A DNA stretch of 64,000 nt from Halioglobus japonicus (GCF_001983995.1 NZ_CP019450.1:2790001-2854000), one strand, 5' to 3'. Shown: positions 7,842 to 16,752, counted from the first letter of the stretch. Numbers and translations are program-made. The notes: generated by a model not told the origin, from the sequence alone.

Positions 7842-8852
7842 ATGCAAAGACCTCAGGAAAGTATGATTGGCAATTCAGCAGCCCTCGCGGCCGCCTTGGA
7901 CCGGGTATCGGTACTCGCACCAATCAATCGGCCGGTGCTGGTCATCGGCGAGCGCGGCACCGGTAAAGAGCTGGCTGCAGACCGCTTGCACTTCCTCTCC
8001 GCCCGCTGGGACGCCCCGCTGCTAAAGACCAACTGCGCAGCGATCGCTGACGCGCTGCTGGAGTCCGAACTGTTTGGCCACGAACCCGGCGCCTTTACCG
8101 GTGCCACCAAAACTCACCAGGGCCGCTTTGAACGTGCCGACGGGGGCACCTTGTTTCTCGACGAACTGGGCACCATGTCACTGCGCCTGCAGGAAAAGCT
8201 CCTGCGCCTGGTGGAGTACGGTGAGTTTGAGCGCCTCGGTGGCCAGCAAACCCTGCGGGTCGACGTTCGCGTTGTCGCGGCTACCAATGCCGACCTTCCT
8301 GCCATGGCCGAGCGAGGGGAGTTTCGGGCAGACCTGCTGGACCGACTGAGCTTTGACGTAGTGCACCTGCCCGCCCTGCGCCATCGCCGCGAGGACATTG
8401 CGGAACTGGCAGAGCATTTTGCTTTTGGTATGAGTGCCGAGCTGGGCTGGGAGCTTTTTCCCGGTTTTTCCGAAGCGGCCATGCAGCAACTGCTGGCGCA
8501 CCAATGGCCAGGCAACGTGCGCGAACTCAAGAACGTCGTTGAACGCTCACTTTACCGCTGGGGCAATCCCGACGAAGCCGTCGGCCAAGTCGTGATCGAC
8601 CCCTTTCGTTCGCCCTATCAGGACGCGGATTCGGAGACACCTGAAGCAACCGCGCCCGCAACATCAAGTGAAGGTGATCAGGACTTCGGCGCGCGCATGG
8701 ACACGATCGAGCGCGACCTGTTGGCCAAAGCCCTGGCAGATAACGAGGGCAACCAGCGTCGTACCGCCGAGGCGCTGGGCTTGAGCTACGACCAACTGCG
8801 CGGCATGGTGCGCAAGTACAAACTAGGTGGCACGCGGCGCAGAAGCCGCTAG
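7842..8852 (+). CDS. pspF: PspF, sigma-54-dependent activator of the psp operon
   Basis: A 336-residue enhancer-binding protein that lacks a receiver domain and goes straight into the AAA+ domain, as PspF does. Walker A is GERGTGKE, the sigma-54 contact loop is GAFTGA (in EPGAFTGATK), Walker B is GGTLFLDEL, and WPGNVRELKNVVERS follows. The C-terminal Fis-type helix-turn-helix (NQRRTAEALGLSYDQLRGMVRK) binds DNA. It is divergent from the psp operon it controls. ATG 7842 gives a length like E. coli PspF; ATG 7863 has the better ribosome site (AGGAAAG) and is possible. Confidence 0.95.
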   Translation: MQRPQESMIGNSAALAAALDRVSVLAPINRPVLVIGERGTGKELAADRLHFLSARWDAPLLKTNCAAIADALLESELFGHEPGAFTGATKTHQGRFERADGGTLFLDELGTMSLRLQEKLLRLVEYGEFERLGGQQTLRVDVRVVAATNADLPAMAERGEFRADLLDRLSFDVVHLPALRHRREDIAELAEHFAFGMSAELGWELFPGFSEAAMQQLLAHQWPGNVRELKNVVERSLYRWGNPDEAVGQVVIDPFRSPYQDADSETPEATAPATSSEGDQDFGARMDTIERDLLAKALADNEGNQRRTAEALGLSYDQLRGMVRKYKLGGTRRRSR

Positions 8853-8880
8853 GATACACACACCAACCCAAGGACATGCC

Positions 8881-9294
8881 ATGAACGCCTACTCTCTCGC
8901 CGTGATCAGTGCCGGGACGTTTTTTCTCACTGCCCTGCTCTGTGGCGTCTGGAAGTATGTGCAGATGGTCGACAGTGAAACGGGGCAGGCTCACTTCTAT
9001 GTCGACACAGCGCACCGCGCTTCGCTCATGTATGCGTTTGCCTGCGTCCTGATCGCCGCATTCGTCAATATCAGCCAGCTTGGCGCCACCCTCGAACTGG
9101 TGGCGACGGCGTTACTGGTGATCTATTTTGGTATCGCCATTCTCACGTACATTCTGCAGGGTTTTAAAGGCGAAACTGACAATCAGGTGCATCGCGCATC
9201 AGGCGCAGTACGCGTGTTTATGTGGACATTGATTGGCGCTGAGATCGGCGGCTTTCTGATCCTCTTCTATGGTGTGATCACCGCCCTGCTCTAG
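8881..9294 (+). CDS. Hypothetical inner-membrane protein, four helices, 137 aa
   Basis: Four hydrophobic stretches (about residues 4-24, 48-70, 72-92 and 112-135) make this a small integral membrane protein with a short polar loop containing DSETGQAHFYVDTAHR. No family is recognised. The start ATG 8881 follows AAGGACA. It lies 28 bp after pspF and 8 bp before a methyltransferase gene on the same strand, so the three may form one transcript, but a link to the Psp response is not shown. Confidence 0.7.
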   Translation: MNAYSLAVISAGTFFLTALLCGVWKYVQMVDSETGQAHFYVDTAHRASLMYAFACVLIAAFVNISQLGATLELVATALLVIYFGIAILTYILQGFKGETDNQVHRASGAVRVFMWTLIGAEIGGFLILFYGVITALL

Positions 9295-9302
9295 CGACGA
9301 TT

Positions 9303-10052
9303 ATGGATTACCTGCAGCTACTTGAAGACCTGTTTGCCGCCATCCCACGCCAGGGACCCGGCAGCCCGGCAGTGCTCAATCGTGCACTTGCACTGTGTGA
9401 CTTAGACCCTGAACAAGCGCTGCAGGTAGCCGATATTGGCTGCGGCACCGGCACATCCACTCTGGCGCTAGCGCGGGCACTGAATGCTGACATTACCGCC
9501 GTAGACTTCCTGCCGCGGTTTCTGGCACGCCTGGAGTTACAGGCCCAAGAGGCAGGGCTGGATAAGCGCATTCAAACCGTGTGCGGCTCCATGGACGCTC
9601 TGCCCTTTGTCGACAACAGCCTCGACCTGATCTTTTCAGAGGGCGCAATTTACAACATCGGCTTTGCCAGCGGCGTGAACAGCTGGCGACGCTTCCTCAA
9701 ACCCGGCGGTTTATTGGTTGTATCAGAAATTACCTGGTGTCACGCCAACCCACCGGCGACACTGCGCGAATACTGGGAACAGGCCTATCCCGAGGTTGGC
9801 ACCGCAAGCAGTAAAATTCAGGTGTTGGAAAATGCCGGCTACAGCCCTATTGCACACTTTCTGCTTCCGCAGGCGGCCTGGACAGAGCACTACTACGCGC
9901 CTCTCGCTGAACAGTTTGCACCCTTTCTAGCCCGCCACCCGGATAATGACGATGCGCATAGCATCGTCGCTGACAATCAGGCGGAGATCGCCATGTACAA
10001 CGAACACAGCGCCGACTTCACCTATGGCATGTATATCGCGCGCAAGCTCTAG
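9303..10052 (+). CDS. Class I SAM-dependent methyltransferase
   Basis: A 249-residue methyltransferase. Motif I VADIGCGTGTSTLALA is near residue 41; the acidic end of strand 2 (ITAVDF), motif II with GSMDALPF and DNSLDLIFSEG, and motif III RFLKPGGLLVVSEITW follow. The substrate cannot be told; the fold is of the UbiE/Coq5-like small-molecule group. The start is ATG 9303, only 8 bp after the preceding gene, which suggests coupling. Confidence 0.85.
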   Translation: MDYLQLLEDLFAAIPRQGPGSPAVLNRALALCDLDPEQALQVADIGCGTGTSTLALARALNADITAVDFLPRFLARLELQAQEAGLDKRIQTVCGSMDALPFVDNSLDLIFSEGAIYNIGFASGVNSWRRFLKPGGLLVVSEITWCHANPPATLREYWEQAYPEVGTASSKIQVLENAGYSPIAHFLLPQAAWTEHYYAPLAEQFAPFLARHPDNDDAHSIVADNQAEIAMYNEHSADFTYGMYIARKL

Positions 10053-10082
10053 CGATTAATGTCCAAAAGCTAGCGCTGAGGT

Positions 10083-10523
10083 TCAGCGAACGGTGGAGAA
10101 ACCCTCGTCCCAGGCATAGGCGCGATAACAGGACTTCAGGCCTGCACCACATTCAGAAGGGTGAATTCGCAACAGCAAGACCGGCACCGACTGCGTGTCC
10201 ACCAATTGCCAACCCCGGGCCAGAAACCGATAAACCGTGTTGTCCACCACCACCCACAAAGTGGTACCGCCGGTACCACCCCACATAGACGCGGCGGAGG
10301 TACAGGAGAAGTGCAAGGCATCGATGAAGGTCGCTTCATCATCTCCCAGCGCAAAGCGCTGCACCGCCTTCTCCCCGACACTGAACTGCCCCTGTTGGAA
10401 GCCGCTACAGTCGGCCGCCGCACTCTCGAGCACAGTATCGGGCGTACCGTCGTACTCCACCTGCGCCATCGCATTTGCCGCAAAGCATACAGTGGCGGCT
10501 AATGAATAAATCCAACGTTTCAT
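10083..10523 (-). CDS. Exported hypothetical protein, 146 aa
   Basis: An N-terminal signal peptide (MKRWIYSLAATVCFAANAMA, cut after AMA) is followed by about 125 residues with four or so cysteines that could form disulfides. No family is recognised. The start codon overlaps the fabY stop by 4 bp (ATGA), and GAGGA within the fabY end serves as ribosome site, so it is translationally coupled to fabY. Whether it has a lipid-related role is unknown. Confidence 0.7.
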   Translation of the reverse strand: MKRWIYSLAATVCFAANAMAQVEYDGTPDTVLESAAADCSGFQQGQFSVGEKAVQRFALGDDEATFIDALHFSCTSAASMWGGTGGTTLWVVVDNTVYRFLARGWQLVDTQSVPVLLLRIHPSECGAGLKSCYRAYAWDEGFSTVR

Positions 10524-12376
10524 AGGGTCATGTCCTCATAGGGTGATTCGAGATCAAGGCTGACCTCGTATCCACCCACCACGATGCGGGAGCCATCCAG
10601 TTCAACATCACCATCCTGCAACACCCCATGATCGAAACGATATACGGGATCAATGGTGCCGTTCGTCATACCCGCATCATAGCCCTGCTGGGTTTCACGC
10701 ACCACCTCGTTAGCCGCCTCGTAGGCCTGCCATTGCGCCTTGGAATAGCGGGCCTTGAGCATATTGCGAACGGTGCTTGGACTGAGCATGGTCGCCGAGG
10801 CGTTGTTCCCGCCGAAGCCTTTGGAGTTGATCACTGCATAGGCCGCCTCGGAAGCGTCGAATTCGCGATGCGCCCGACTAAAAGCGAGATGGTCCTGCGC
10901 CACATCGTCGGCAATGCCATCAATGGTGTTAATGCCCGGGATAATGCCGTGATGCCACATGCCGAGTGTCGATGTGACCTGGTCACCGGAGGCGGCGCCG
11001 AGAGAGTGGCCCAGATAACTCTTAAGAGCCGCAACAGGCCATTGCTCAATGCCAAAGGCCTCAGCTACGCGCGAGAGAATTTCAGACTCACTGGTGCGGT
11101 TTTGCGGCGTGCCGGTGCCGTGAGCCTGCACAATGCCGCCGGTGCGTAGTGCGTTCTCACCGACAATTGCCCGGGCCGCAGCCGTCGCTTTTGCCATGGT
11201 AATGTAGTTACCCACACCAGGGCCGGAGATCGACTTCTTGTAGCCATCCGCGTTGACGAAGACATCGGTGGCGGCACCGAACACGGTGGCACCCAACTCC
11301 ATTGCCAGCTCATCGTCGAACAGCACAATCATCTGCGCGGATTCGGCAATGGTAAAGCCACAGTTTTCAGCAAACGGCCGACACGCGCGGCGATGATCGG
11401 GAGCGGAGTCCGAAGCCAGACCATCCAGCGCGCGCAGTTCTTTGTCCGTCGCCAGCGCGCCCATCGCGGCATAGCCTTCCATCACCTCGGCATTAATCGG
11501 TGCTTCGGCAGAACCAATAAATGCCACTCGCGCGCGACCGGCGCGAATATCGGCAATCCCCATACGCATGTTGTACAGGAATGACGCACAGGCACCGAGG
11601 GTCGCCCCGGTGGCACCCATGGTGCCGAGTATATAGGCATTGATAAAATCCGAGGGCATTTCGGCGAGGCTTAAGGGGCAGTATTTGGAGGTGACGCGTT
11701 TACCATTGTAGCGGGCTTTGAGCATACCGCCGGCGCCGGCACTGTCGAGCTGCCCCATGGCACTGCCGGCATACACGCTGATCTGGTCAGCGGGCACCTT
11801 GCGCTGCAAATCCTCCCAGTTGAGGCCGAGGTTACCTAGCGCATCAGAGGCTGCGCACACGGTCATCTGCAGGCCACGGGGATGGCTGCGCGAGGGGTAC
11901 AGCGTTCCCGGCTCATAGCCCGTGGGCAACTGGCCGGCCGCCTTTACCTCAAAATCCCGCGCGGTGGGCAATAGGAATTCCTGGTGACCGCGGATATTCA
12001 CATTCACGTGAGTGACAGACGTGGGCGTTACTTTCCAGCTGGGCGGAATGGCGTCGGGCAGATGGCGGGTTTCAATATCGAAGTTCACCGGATGACCGTT
12101 GCTCTCGGTGGGAAACCGCTGGTTCCACAACACGGCATCAACGTCGAAATGCTGGCCCTCGATCTTGCGGATGAGAGTGTGATCGAGAATGTACTGTTCA
12201 TTGCCCGCAGCACCGTCAAGGGCCATCATACTGGCCAGCGAGGCCAGCGTGCTCTGTTGAGTCTGCTCTGGCAGGGCTTCATAAGCCATGCGAGCGACGC
12301 CGTGATGTCCGGATGCTCTCCCAGCACCATTGATACCACCAAAGCTGACAATCACGGGCAACCGCTGTTTCGACAT
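10520..12376 (-). CDS. fabY: Beta-ketoacyl-ACP synthase FabY
   Basis: A 618-residue ketosynthase that aligns along its whole length with Pseudomonas aeruginosa FabY (PA5174), the enzyme that starts fatty-acid synthesis by condensing acetyl-CoA with malonyl-ACP in place of FabH. Shared blocks include the N-terminus (LPVIVSFGGINGAGR), AGQLPTGYEPG, RGLQM, and the ending INSKGFGGNNAS. The catalytic triad is Cys263 (GACASF), His419 (QAHGTGT) and His457 (YLGHSLG). The start ATG 12374-12376 follows GAGAGGAA. It is divergent from a GlxA-type regulator across a short gap with a palindrome. Confidence 0.92.
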   Translation of the reverse strand: MSKQRLPVIVSFGGINGAGRASGHHGVARMAYEALPEQTQQSTLASLASMMALDGAAGNEQYILDHTLIRKIEGQHFDVDAVLWNQRFPTESNGHPVNFDIETRHLPDAIPPSWKVTPTSVTHVNVNIRGHQEFLLPTARDFEVKAAGQLPTGYEPGTLYPSRSHPRGLQMTVCAASDALGNLGLNWEDLQRKVPADQISVYAGSAMGQLDSAGAGGMLKARYNGKRVTSKYCPLSLAEMPSDFINAYILGTMGATGATLGACASFLYNMRMGIADIRAGRARVAFIGSAEAPINAEVMEGYAAMGALATDKELRALDGLASDSAPDHRRACRPFAENCGFTIAESAQMIVLFDDELAMELGATVFGAATDVFVNADGYKKSISGPGVGNYITMAKATAAARAIVGENALRTGGIVQAHGTGTPQNRTSESEILSRVAEAFGIEQWPVAALKSYLGHSLGAASGDQVTSTLGMWHHGIIPGINTIDGIADDVAQDHLAFSRAHREFDASEAAYAVINSKGFGGNNASATMLSPSTVRNMLKARYSKAQWQAYEAANEVVRETQQGYDAGMTNGTIDPVYRFDHGVLQDGDVELDGSRIVVGGYEVSLDLESPYEDMTL

Positions 12377-12438
12377 TCCTGTTATTCCTCTCTACTGCGA
12401 TGAGTTGTTATCAGACAGTGTAGGGAGCACACAGACTA

Positions 12439-12457
12439 GCAGATATGGCATATCTGC
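12439..12457. promoter_or_regulatory. Perfect palindromic operator candidate between fabY and the GlxA-type gene
   Basis: GCAGATATG-G-CATATCTGC is a perfect 9-bp inverted repeat around one base, centred in the 117-bp divergent gap. It sits 63 bp from the fabY start and 37 bp from the regulator start. The size and symmetry fit a dimeric repressor site; which protein binds is unknown. Confidence 0.5.
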
Positions 12458-12493
12458 CACATAATATGCGCTTTCGGCACACAGAAGACGCTC

Positions 12494-13486
12494 ATGTATC
12501 GTATAGGCGCACTGCTATACCCACAGGCCCTGGCTACCAGTATCACCCTGCCCCTGGAAATTTTGCAGGCCGCTGCGCAACTGGCCCGGGTGGAATCCAG
12601 GCAATCTTTCGCGGTGACTTCGATATTGGCCGCTCCCGACCTGCGCCCGGTGTCACTGCTAGGCGGACTGACCCTGGCGCCGGACATTAGCTATGATGAG
12701 CTAAACGACCTGGACCTGCTCATCATTCCGGCGATCTGGCGCAACCCGCAACCCATTGTGGCTGCCGCCCGCCCCTGGCTACCGCAGTTGCGCGACCTGG
12801 CCAAGGCCGGCACCCGTCTGTGTGGCGTTGGCACCGGCGCCTGCATGCTGGCCGAAGCGGGTTTGCTCGACGGCCGCCCGGCCACCACACACTGGAACTA
12901 CCGCCAGGAGTTCGCCCGCCGCTATCCCAAGGTGGCGTTCAAGAGCCGCCACCTGATCACGCAAAGCGACAATATCTTCTGCGTGGGCAGCGTGAACTCC
13001 ATCGCCGACCTGGCCGTCCACCTGATTGAAGAGTGGTACGGTGAAGGCATTGCCCGGGCTGTGGAAAGCCAGTTCTCACCAGAGATCCGCCGTCCGTTTC
13101 GCGCTGCGGCATATCAGACCGGCTCAGACAGCAGTCACCACGACGAACTGGTGGCCGAGGCCCAGGACATGATTCGCAGCCAGCTGAGCAATCCGCCAAG
13201 GCTTGCCGACATCGCCGCGCAACTGGGCATCAGCGAGCGCAGCCTCAACCGGCGTTTTCATCAGGCCAGCGGCAGCAGCCCCCGGGAGTGGGTTCAGAAC
13301 CTGCGTATCAGCCGCGCCCGTGAACTCCTCAGACACAGCAACCTGCCGGCCAACGAGGTGGCTTGGCAAGTCGGTATCAACGACGCCAGCCACTTTGGAG
13401 CACTGTTCAAACGCAGGGTAGGCATGACCCCGGCAAAGTACCGCGAGGCCGTACGGGGCAAGCTTTTCACCCCGGGTGTGCCTTGA
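12494..13486 (+). CDS. GlxA-family AraC-type transcriptional regulator (DJ-1/PfpI-like domain)
   Basis: A 330-residue regulator with an N-terminal class-I glutamine amidotransferase-like domain (residues about 1-185; the nucleophile-elbow region reads CGVGTGACMLAEAGLLDG) and a C-terminal AraC helix-turn-helix pair (LADIAAQLGISERSLNRRF, then EVAWQVGINDASHFGALFKRR). Such proteins sense small molecules through a non-catalytic amidotransferase fold. It is divergent from fabY and followed by its own terminator at 13494-13523, so it is monocistronic. Regulation of fabY is possible but not shown. Confidence 0.9.
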   Translation: MYRIGALLYPQALATSITLPLEILQAAAQLARVESRQSFAVTSILAAPDLRPVSLLGGLTLAPDISYDELNDLDLLIIPAIWRNPQPIVAAARPWLPQLRDLAKAGTRLCGVGTGACMLAEAGLLDGRPATTHWNYRQEFARRYPKVAFKSRHLITQSDNIFCVGSVNSIADLAVHLIEEWYGEGIARAVESQFSPEIRRPFRAAAYQTGSDSSHHDELVAEAQDMIRSQLSNPPRLADIAAQLGISERSLNRRFHQASGSSPREWVQNLRISRARELLRHSNLPANEVAWQVGINDASHFGALFKRRVGMTPAKYREAVRGKLFTPGVP

Positions 13487-13493
13487 GTAAAAC

Positions 13494-13523
13494 GGGCGCT
13501 TGTGGCTAAATTAGCGCCCTTTT
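13494..13523 (+). terminator. Rho-independent terminator
   Basis: GGGCGCT/AGCGCCC 7-bp stem with a 12-base loop, followed by TTTTCCC. It begins 7 bp past the regulator's stop codon and separates it from the thiolase gene. Confidence 0.75.
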
Positions 13524-13559
13524 CCCAGCCATCCCGGCCCAGCGCCAATGGATCCAGAT

Positions 13560-14750
13560 ATGTCTGAAGAAACAGTAGTCATCGTCGACGGTGCCCGCAC
13601 GCCCATGGGCGGCCTACAGGGCAGCCTCAGCAGCGTACCCGCGCCCGAACTGGCCAGCACCGCCGTGCGCGCTGCCCTCGCCAAAAGCGGCATTGGCGGC
13701 GACGCGGTAGATGAGGTGTTCATGGGCTGCGTACTGCCCGCTGGGCTCAAGCAGTGCCCTGCCCGCCAGACAGCAATTGGCGCAGACATTCCAGTATCGG
13801 CCGGCGCCGTGACCGTAAACAAGGCCTGCGGCAGCGGCATGCAGGCCGCTATCTTCGGCTACGACAGTATTGTGGCTGGCACCAACAGCGTGGTGGTTGC
13901 TGGCGGCATGGAGAGCATGTCGAATGCACCGCACATGTTGCCCACCGGCAGCCGCGGCGGCCTGCGCACCGGCCATACCCAGCTGTTCGACCACATGTTT
14001 CTCGACGGCCTCGAAGACGCTTATACCGGACGTGCCATGGGTAGCTTTGCCCAGGAGACTGCCGATGAACGCGGCATCACCCGAGAGCAAATGGATGCTT
14101 TCGCCGTGGAATCCCTCAGCCGCGCCAAGGCGGCTATTGACGACGGTTCCCTCAAGGCAGAAATCGCACCGGTGACGGTAAAGTCCCGCCGCGGCGAAAC
14201 CGTGGTGGAAGACGACGAGCAACCGCACAAGGCGGCTGTCGACAAGATCCCCAACCTGCGTCCCGCCTTTGCCAAAGACGGCACCATCACTGCGGCCAAC
14301 GCCAGCTCTATTTCCGATGGCGCCAGCGCCCTGGTAATGATGTCTGCAGCTGTCGCCGGGGAGCGTGGCCTCCAGCCCCTGGCCCGAATGGTCGCCCATG
14401 CACGCCACAGCCAGGCACCCGGTGAATTTACCATTGCACCCATCGGCGCTATCCAGAAGCTGCTGCAAAAAACGGGTTGGTCCGTCGAAGATGTAGATCT
14501 CTTTGAGATCAACGAGGCGTTTGCCATGGTCACCATGCTCGCCATGGAAGACCTCGGTCTGGATCACGCCAAGGTCAACATCCACGGCGGTGCCTGCGCC
14601 CAGGGCCACCCCATTGGCTCAACCGGTTCGCGCATTCTGGTGAGCCTGATGTACGCCCTGAAAAAACTCGGCAAAAAACGCGGCGTTGCCGCTCTGTGTA
14701 TTGGCGGCGGCGAAGCTACCGCTGTCGCCATTGAATTGATTGAGGAATAA
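13560..14750 (+). CDS. Acetyl-CoA C-acyltransferase (thiolase)
   Basis: A 396-residue thiolase. All three catalytic elements are present: the nucleophile Cys in NKACGSGMQ, His in QGHPIGSTG, and the second Cys in ALCIGGGEA. It catalyses the last step of beta-oxidation or its reverse. The start used is ATG 13560 ([15 protein letters not shown]), which matches family N-termini; ATG 13548 adds four residues and has no better ribosome site. It is followed 2 bp later by the ribBA-like gene, so the two are cotranscribed although functionally unrelated. Confidence 0.9.
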   Translation: MSEETVVIVDGARTPMGGLQGSLSSVPAPELASTAVRAALAKSGIGGDAVDEVFMGCVLPAGLKQCPARQTAIGADIPVSAGAVTVNKACGSGMQAAIFGYDSIVAGTNSVVVAGGMESMSNAPHMLPTGSRGGLRTGHTQLFDHMFLDGLEDAYTGRAMGSFAQETADERGITREQMDAFAVESLSRAKAAIDDGSLKAEIAPVTVKSRRGETVVEDDEQPHKAAVDKIPNLRPAFAKDGTITAANASSISDGASALVMMSAAVAGERGLQPLARMVAHARHSQAPGEFTIAPIGAIQKLLQKTGWSVEDVDLFEINEAFAMVTMLAMEDLGLDHAKVNIHGGACAQGHPIGSTGSRILVSLMYALKKLGKKRGVAALCIGGGEATAVAIELIEE

Positions 14751-14752
14751 GC

Positions 14753-15871
14753 ATGGCCCTTTCCAGCGTACCTGACATTCTGGACGACATCCGCGCCGGC
14801 AAGATGGTCATCCTGATGGATGACGAAGATCGCGAAAATGAAGGCGACCTGATTATCGCCGCCGAGGCAGCAACCCCGGAGATGATTACGTTCTTCTCCA
14901 GCGAAGCCTGTGGACTCATCTGCATGCCGATTACCGAAGAACGCGCGCGTCAGCTGCAACTGCCACTCATGGTGCGGGACAATCGCTCCCAGCACGAAAC
15001 CAACTTCACGGTATCCATCGACGCGGCCGAGAAAAAAGGCCCCGGCATCAGTTCCGTGCAACGTGCGCACACCGCCCTGACAGCAGTAGCTCCCGGTGCC
15101 AAGCCCATGGACATTATCCAACCCGGGCATATCTTCCCGCTGGTCGCCAAGCCAGGCGGTGTACTGCGCCGCGCGGGCCACACCGAAGCCGGTGTAGACC
15201 TCGCCCGCATGGCAGGCTTCGAGCCAGCTGCACTAATTGTCGAAATCATGAACGAAGACGGCACCATGGCCCGCCGCCCGGAACTTGAGGTATTCGCCGA
15301 GAAACACGGCCTGAAAATGGGTACGATTGCCGACCTCATCGAATACCGCGCCCTGCACGAGCAGTCTATCGAGCTGCGTAACACCAAAACCATCACGACA
15401 GAGTTTGGCGAATTCGAGCTGCACACCTTCCTCGACCTGATCGACGACACCGTGCACTACGCCCTCACCTGCGGAGAGATCAGCGAAGACGCCGAGGTGC
15501 CGGTGCGGGTACAAACGGTGAACACCCTGCGTGACGTACTCGGCACCACCATCGCCGACAGCAGGCCCGGGTGGTCTTACCGTCGAGCTATGGCGCATGT
15601 GGCTAAAGCCGGCTGCGGTGTTGTAGTTCTCATTGGCCAGGAACAGAGCCCCGAGCAGGCACTGGCTGAGGTTGTGCAGTTCCCGGAGCCGCCCAGCGTA
15701 ACCGGCCCTGCCGATACCAGCGGCCAGCAGAACTATCGCGTCATCGGTACCGGCTCACAAATCCTCAAACGCCTGGGTGTCGGCAAAATGAAACTGCTGT
15801 CGGCCCCGGTGCATTTTAACGCCCTCTCCGGCTTTAACCTTGAGGTTACCGACTTCGTTGAACCGGAATAG
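14753..15871 (+). CDS. ribBA: 3,4-dihydroxy-2-butanone-4-phosphate synthase with degenerate GTP cyclohydrolase II domain
   Basis: A 372-residue riboflavin-synthesis protein. Residues 1-200 form the RibB domain, with the acidic metal loop [10 protein letters not shown] and the conserved QPGHIFPL and [17 protein letters not shown] blocks. The usual Asp of the ADR-T motif is replaced (SVQRAHT, Gln103). Residues 205-366 are RibA-shaped but lack the three zinc cysteines and the active-site block ([15 protein letters not shown] where RVHSEC-type sequence is expected), so GTP cyclohydrolase activity is unlikely. Such half-dead fusions are common in gammaproteobacteria. It lies 2 bp after the thiolase gene. 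Confidence 0.88.
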   Translation: MALSSVPDILDDIRAGKMVILMDDEDRENEGDLIIAAEAATPEMITFFSSEACGLICMPITEERARQLQLPLMVRDNRSQHETNFTVSIDAAEKKGPGISSVQRAHTALTAVAPGAKPMDIIQPGHIFPLVAKPGGVLRRAGHTEAGVDLARMAGFEPAALIVEIMNEDGTMARRPELEVFAEKHGLKMGTIADLIEYRALHEQSIELRNTKTITTEFGEFELHTFLDLIDDTVHYALTCGEISEDAEVPVRVQTVNTLRDVLGTTIADSRPGWSYRRAMAHVAKAGCGVVVLIGQEQSPEQALAEVVQFPEPPSVTGPADTSGQQNYRVIGTGSQILKRLGVGKMKLLSAPVHFNALSGFNLEVTDFVEPE

Positions 15872-15884
15872 TTTTCGGCGCCAG

Positions 15885-15910
15885 AAAAAGGCGCCCTATG
15901 GGCGCCTTTT
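15885..15910. terminator. Strong bidirectional-looking terminator after ribBA
   Basis: AAAAGGCGCCC-TAT-GGGCGCCTTTT is a perfect inverted repeat with a T tract on the plus strand and an A tract before it. It ends the thiolase-ribBA transcript and marks the left edge of the accessory island. Confidence 0.85.
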
Positions 15911-16030
15911 CTAGTTCCGCTATCAGATACCGGAAGGCCTGTTGAATGCCAGCGGGCCGTTTTTGTGAGGTCCGAATAGGCACAGAATCATGCATCTCGA
16001 TCAAGTAGCGGCAGCCCTGGACCAATTCCT

Positions 16031-16059
16031 GTCATTCCCGCGAAGGCGGGAATCCAGTG
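16031..16059. repeat. REP-like palindromic repeat, left copy
   Basis: A 29-bp element with the perfect core ATTCCCGC-GAAG-GCGGGAAT (16034-16053). An inverted copy with four mismatches lies at 20721-20749, so the pair brackets the accessory island. The same core is a common intergenic repeat in gammaproteobacteria. Confidence 0.75.
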
Positions 16060-16086
16060 TCCGCTCTGGGGCCAATAGCGGACACT
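16056..16086. repeat. AGCGGAC palindrome, perfect copy
   Basis: AGTGTCCGCT (16056-16065) and AGCGGACACT (16077-16086) form a perfect 10-bp inverted repeat around CTGGGGCCAAT. It is the cleanest member of a family also seen at 16497, 17733, 20065, 20111 and 20657. Confidence 0.7.
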
Positions 16087-16158
16087 TGTTAACGCCCAAA
16101 GAGCGGCGCGCGTTAGCTCGTAAAGCCCGAAGGGCAATGCTGCCTTTGCTTGTTATGT
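16087..16158 (-). other. attC-like integron recombination site
   Basis: On the minus strand the 72-bp element starts ACATAAC (R''-like), has a GCAAAGGCAGC block, a central hairpin region (GCCCTTCGGGC), then GCCGCTCTTTGGGC and ends GTTAAC/GTTAACA (R'-like). The two flanks pair imperfectly, as attC sites do, and the arms GGGCGTTA and TAACAAG are typical wording. The stop codon of the minus-strand gene at 16153-16473 falls inside the first box, as in real gene cassettes. The R boxes deviate from RYYYAAC/GTTRRRY, so this is a strong candidate rather than proof. Confidence 0.5.
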
Positions 16159-16473
16159 GTTTTTGTCATACTGCATTAATTCTACTGGTGCTCCATTAAC
16201 TTCTATGAACGCAACTGTTAAACCGTCACTGGGTGAATTTGGTTGAATGATTATCTTTTGCCCTTTTAATGCATTGTCTAAATCACTTACTTCAAAAGCA
16301 ACATGAGGCACAGATTTAACAAGCTCTGGATAAGGTGCATCTTTCCAGTACCTTTGCCACTGAATACCAAAGGGATTGTTTTCATGATCAGATACCGTCA
16401 TTTTTAAATGAGGCAAATCAATTTCACCATCAAATTTTTCTAGTGTTGGTATGCCTATATGATTAAATTTCAT
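16153..16473 (-). CDS. Glyoxalase-like (VOC) protein, cassette-like
   Basis: A 106-residue vicinal-oxygen-chelate-fold protein: MKFNHIGIPTLEKFDGE, then SVPHVAFEVSDLDNALKG and a C-terminal FIEVNGAPVELMQY. The last strand has the E of the usual metal site, but the activity is unknown. Base composition is clearly lower in GC than the flanking core genes, and the codons are AT-rich, pointing to transfer. Its 3' end overlaps the attC-like site, so it looks like an integron gene cassette. Confidence 0.75.
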   Translation of the reverse strand: MKFNHIGIPTLEKFDGEIDLPHLKMTVSDHENNPFGIQWQRYWKDAPYPELVKSVPHVAFEVSDLDNALKGQKIIIQPNSPSDGLTVAFIEVNGAPVELMQYDKNT

Positions 16474-16496
16474 TGGAATCCTTGTTCAATCTGAAC

Positions 16497-16524
16497 GGCA
16501 GCTAAGGGGCCATAAGCGGACATT
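16497..16524 (+). repeat. 28-bp direct repeat, copy 1
   Basis: GGCAGCTAAGGGGCCATAAGCGGACATT (listed here only by its ends GGCAGCTAAGG and AGCGGACATT) recurs at 17733-17760 with three or four changes. The two copies flank the small membrane gene and the DUF3267 gene. A degenerate third copy lies at 16753-16770 between those two genes. Confidence 0.7.
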
Positions 16525-16533
16525 TATCAGAAC

Positions 16534-16734
16534 TTAGACAACAGGTTTACGCCGGCGTAACAGGCCATAAAACGACTGATGGCCGGTTACGGCATAAAGC
16601 CCCGAGTAGAATACTACAATTGTTGCGATCAGCAGTTGAAACCAGTCTCTATCGGCGCTCGATAAGCGGTCGAAAAATGTCCACAACGTGAGCAAGCAAA
16701 CTGCTCCTGCTAGTGCTCTAAGGATACTCTTCAA
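16534..16734 (-). CDS. Small membrane protein, 66 aa
   Basis: Two hydrophobic segments (ALAGAVCLLTLWTF and FQLLIATIVVFYSGLYAVTG) and a basic tail (LLRRRKPVV). The likely start is TTG 16732-16734; no ATG or clear ribosome site is present, so the start is uncertain. No family is recognised. It is flanked by members of the AGGGGCCA/AGCGGAC repeat family on both sides. Confidence 0.5.
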   Translation of the reverse strand: MKSILRALAGAVCLLTLWTFFDRLSSADRDWFQLLIATIVVFYSGLYAVTGHQSFYGLLRRRKPVV

Positions 16735-16752
16735 AGCTCACTCTCGACTTCC

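Noticed and set aside
13614..14609. 331-codon minus-strand frame opposite the thiolase gene
   Set aside because: The thiolase on the plus strand has all catalytic residues; the antisense frame is low-complexity and follows from codon bias.
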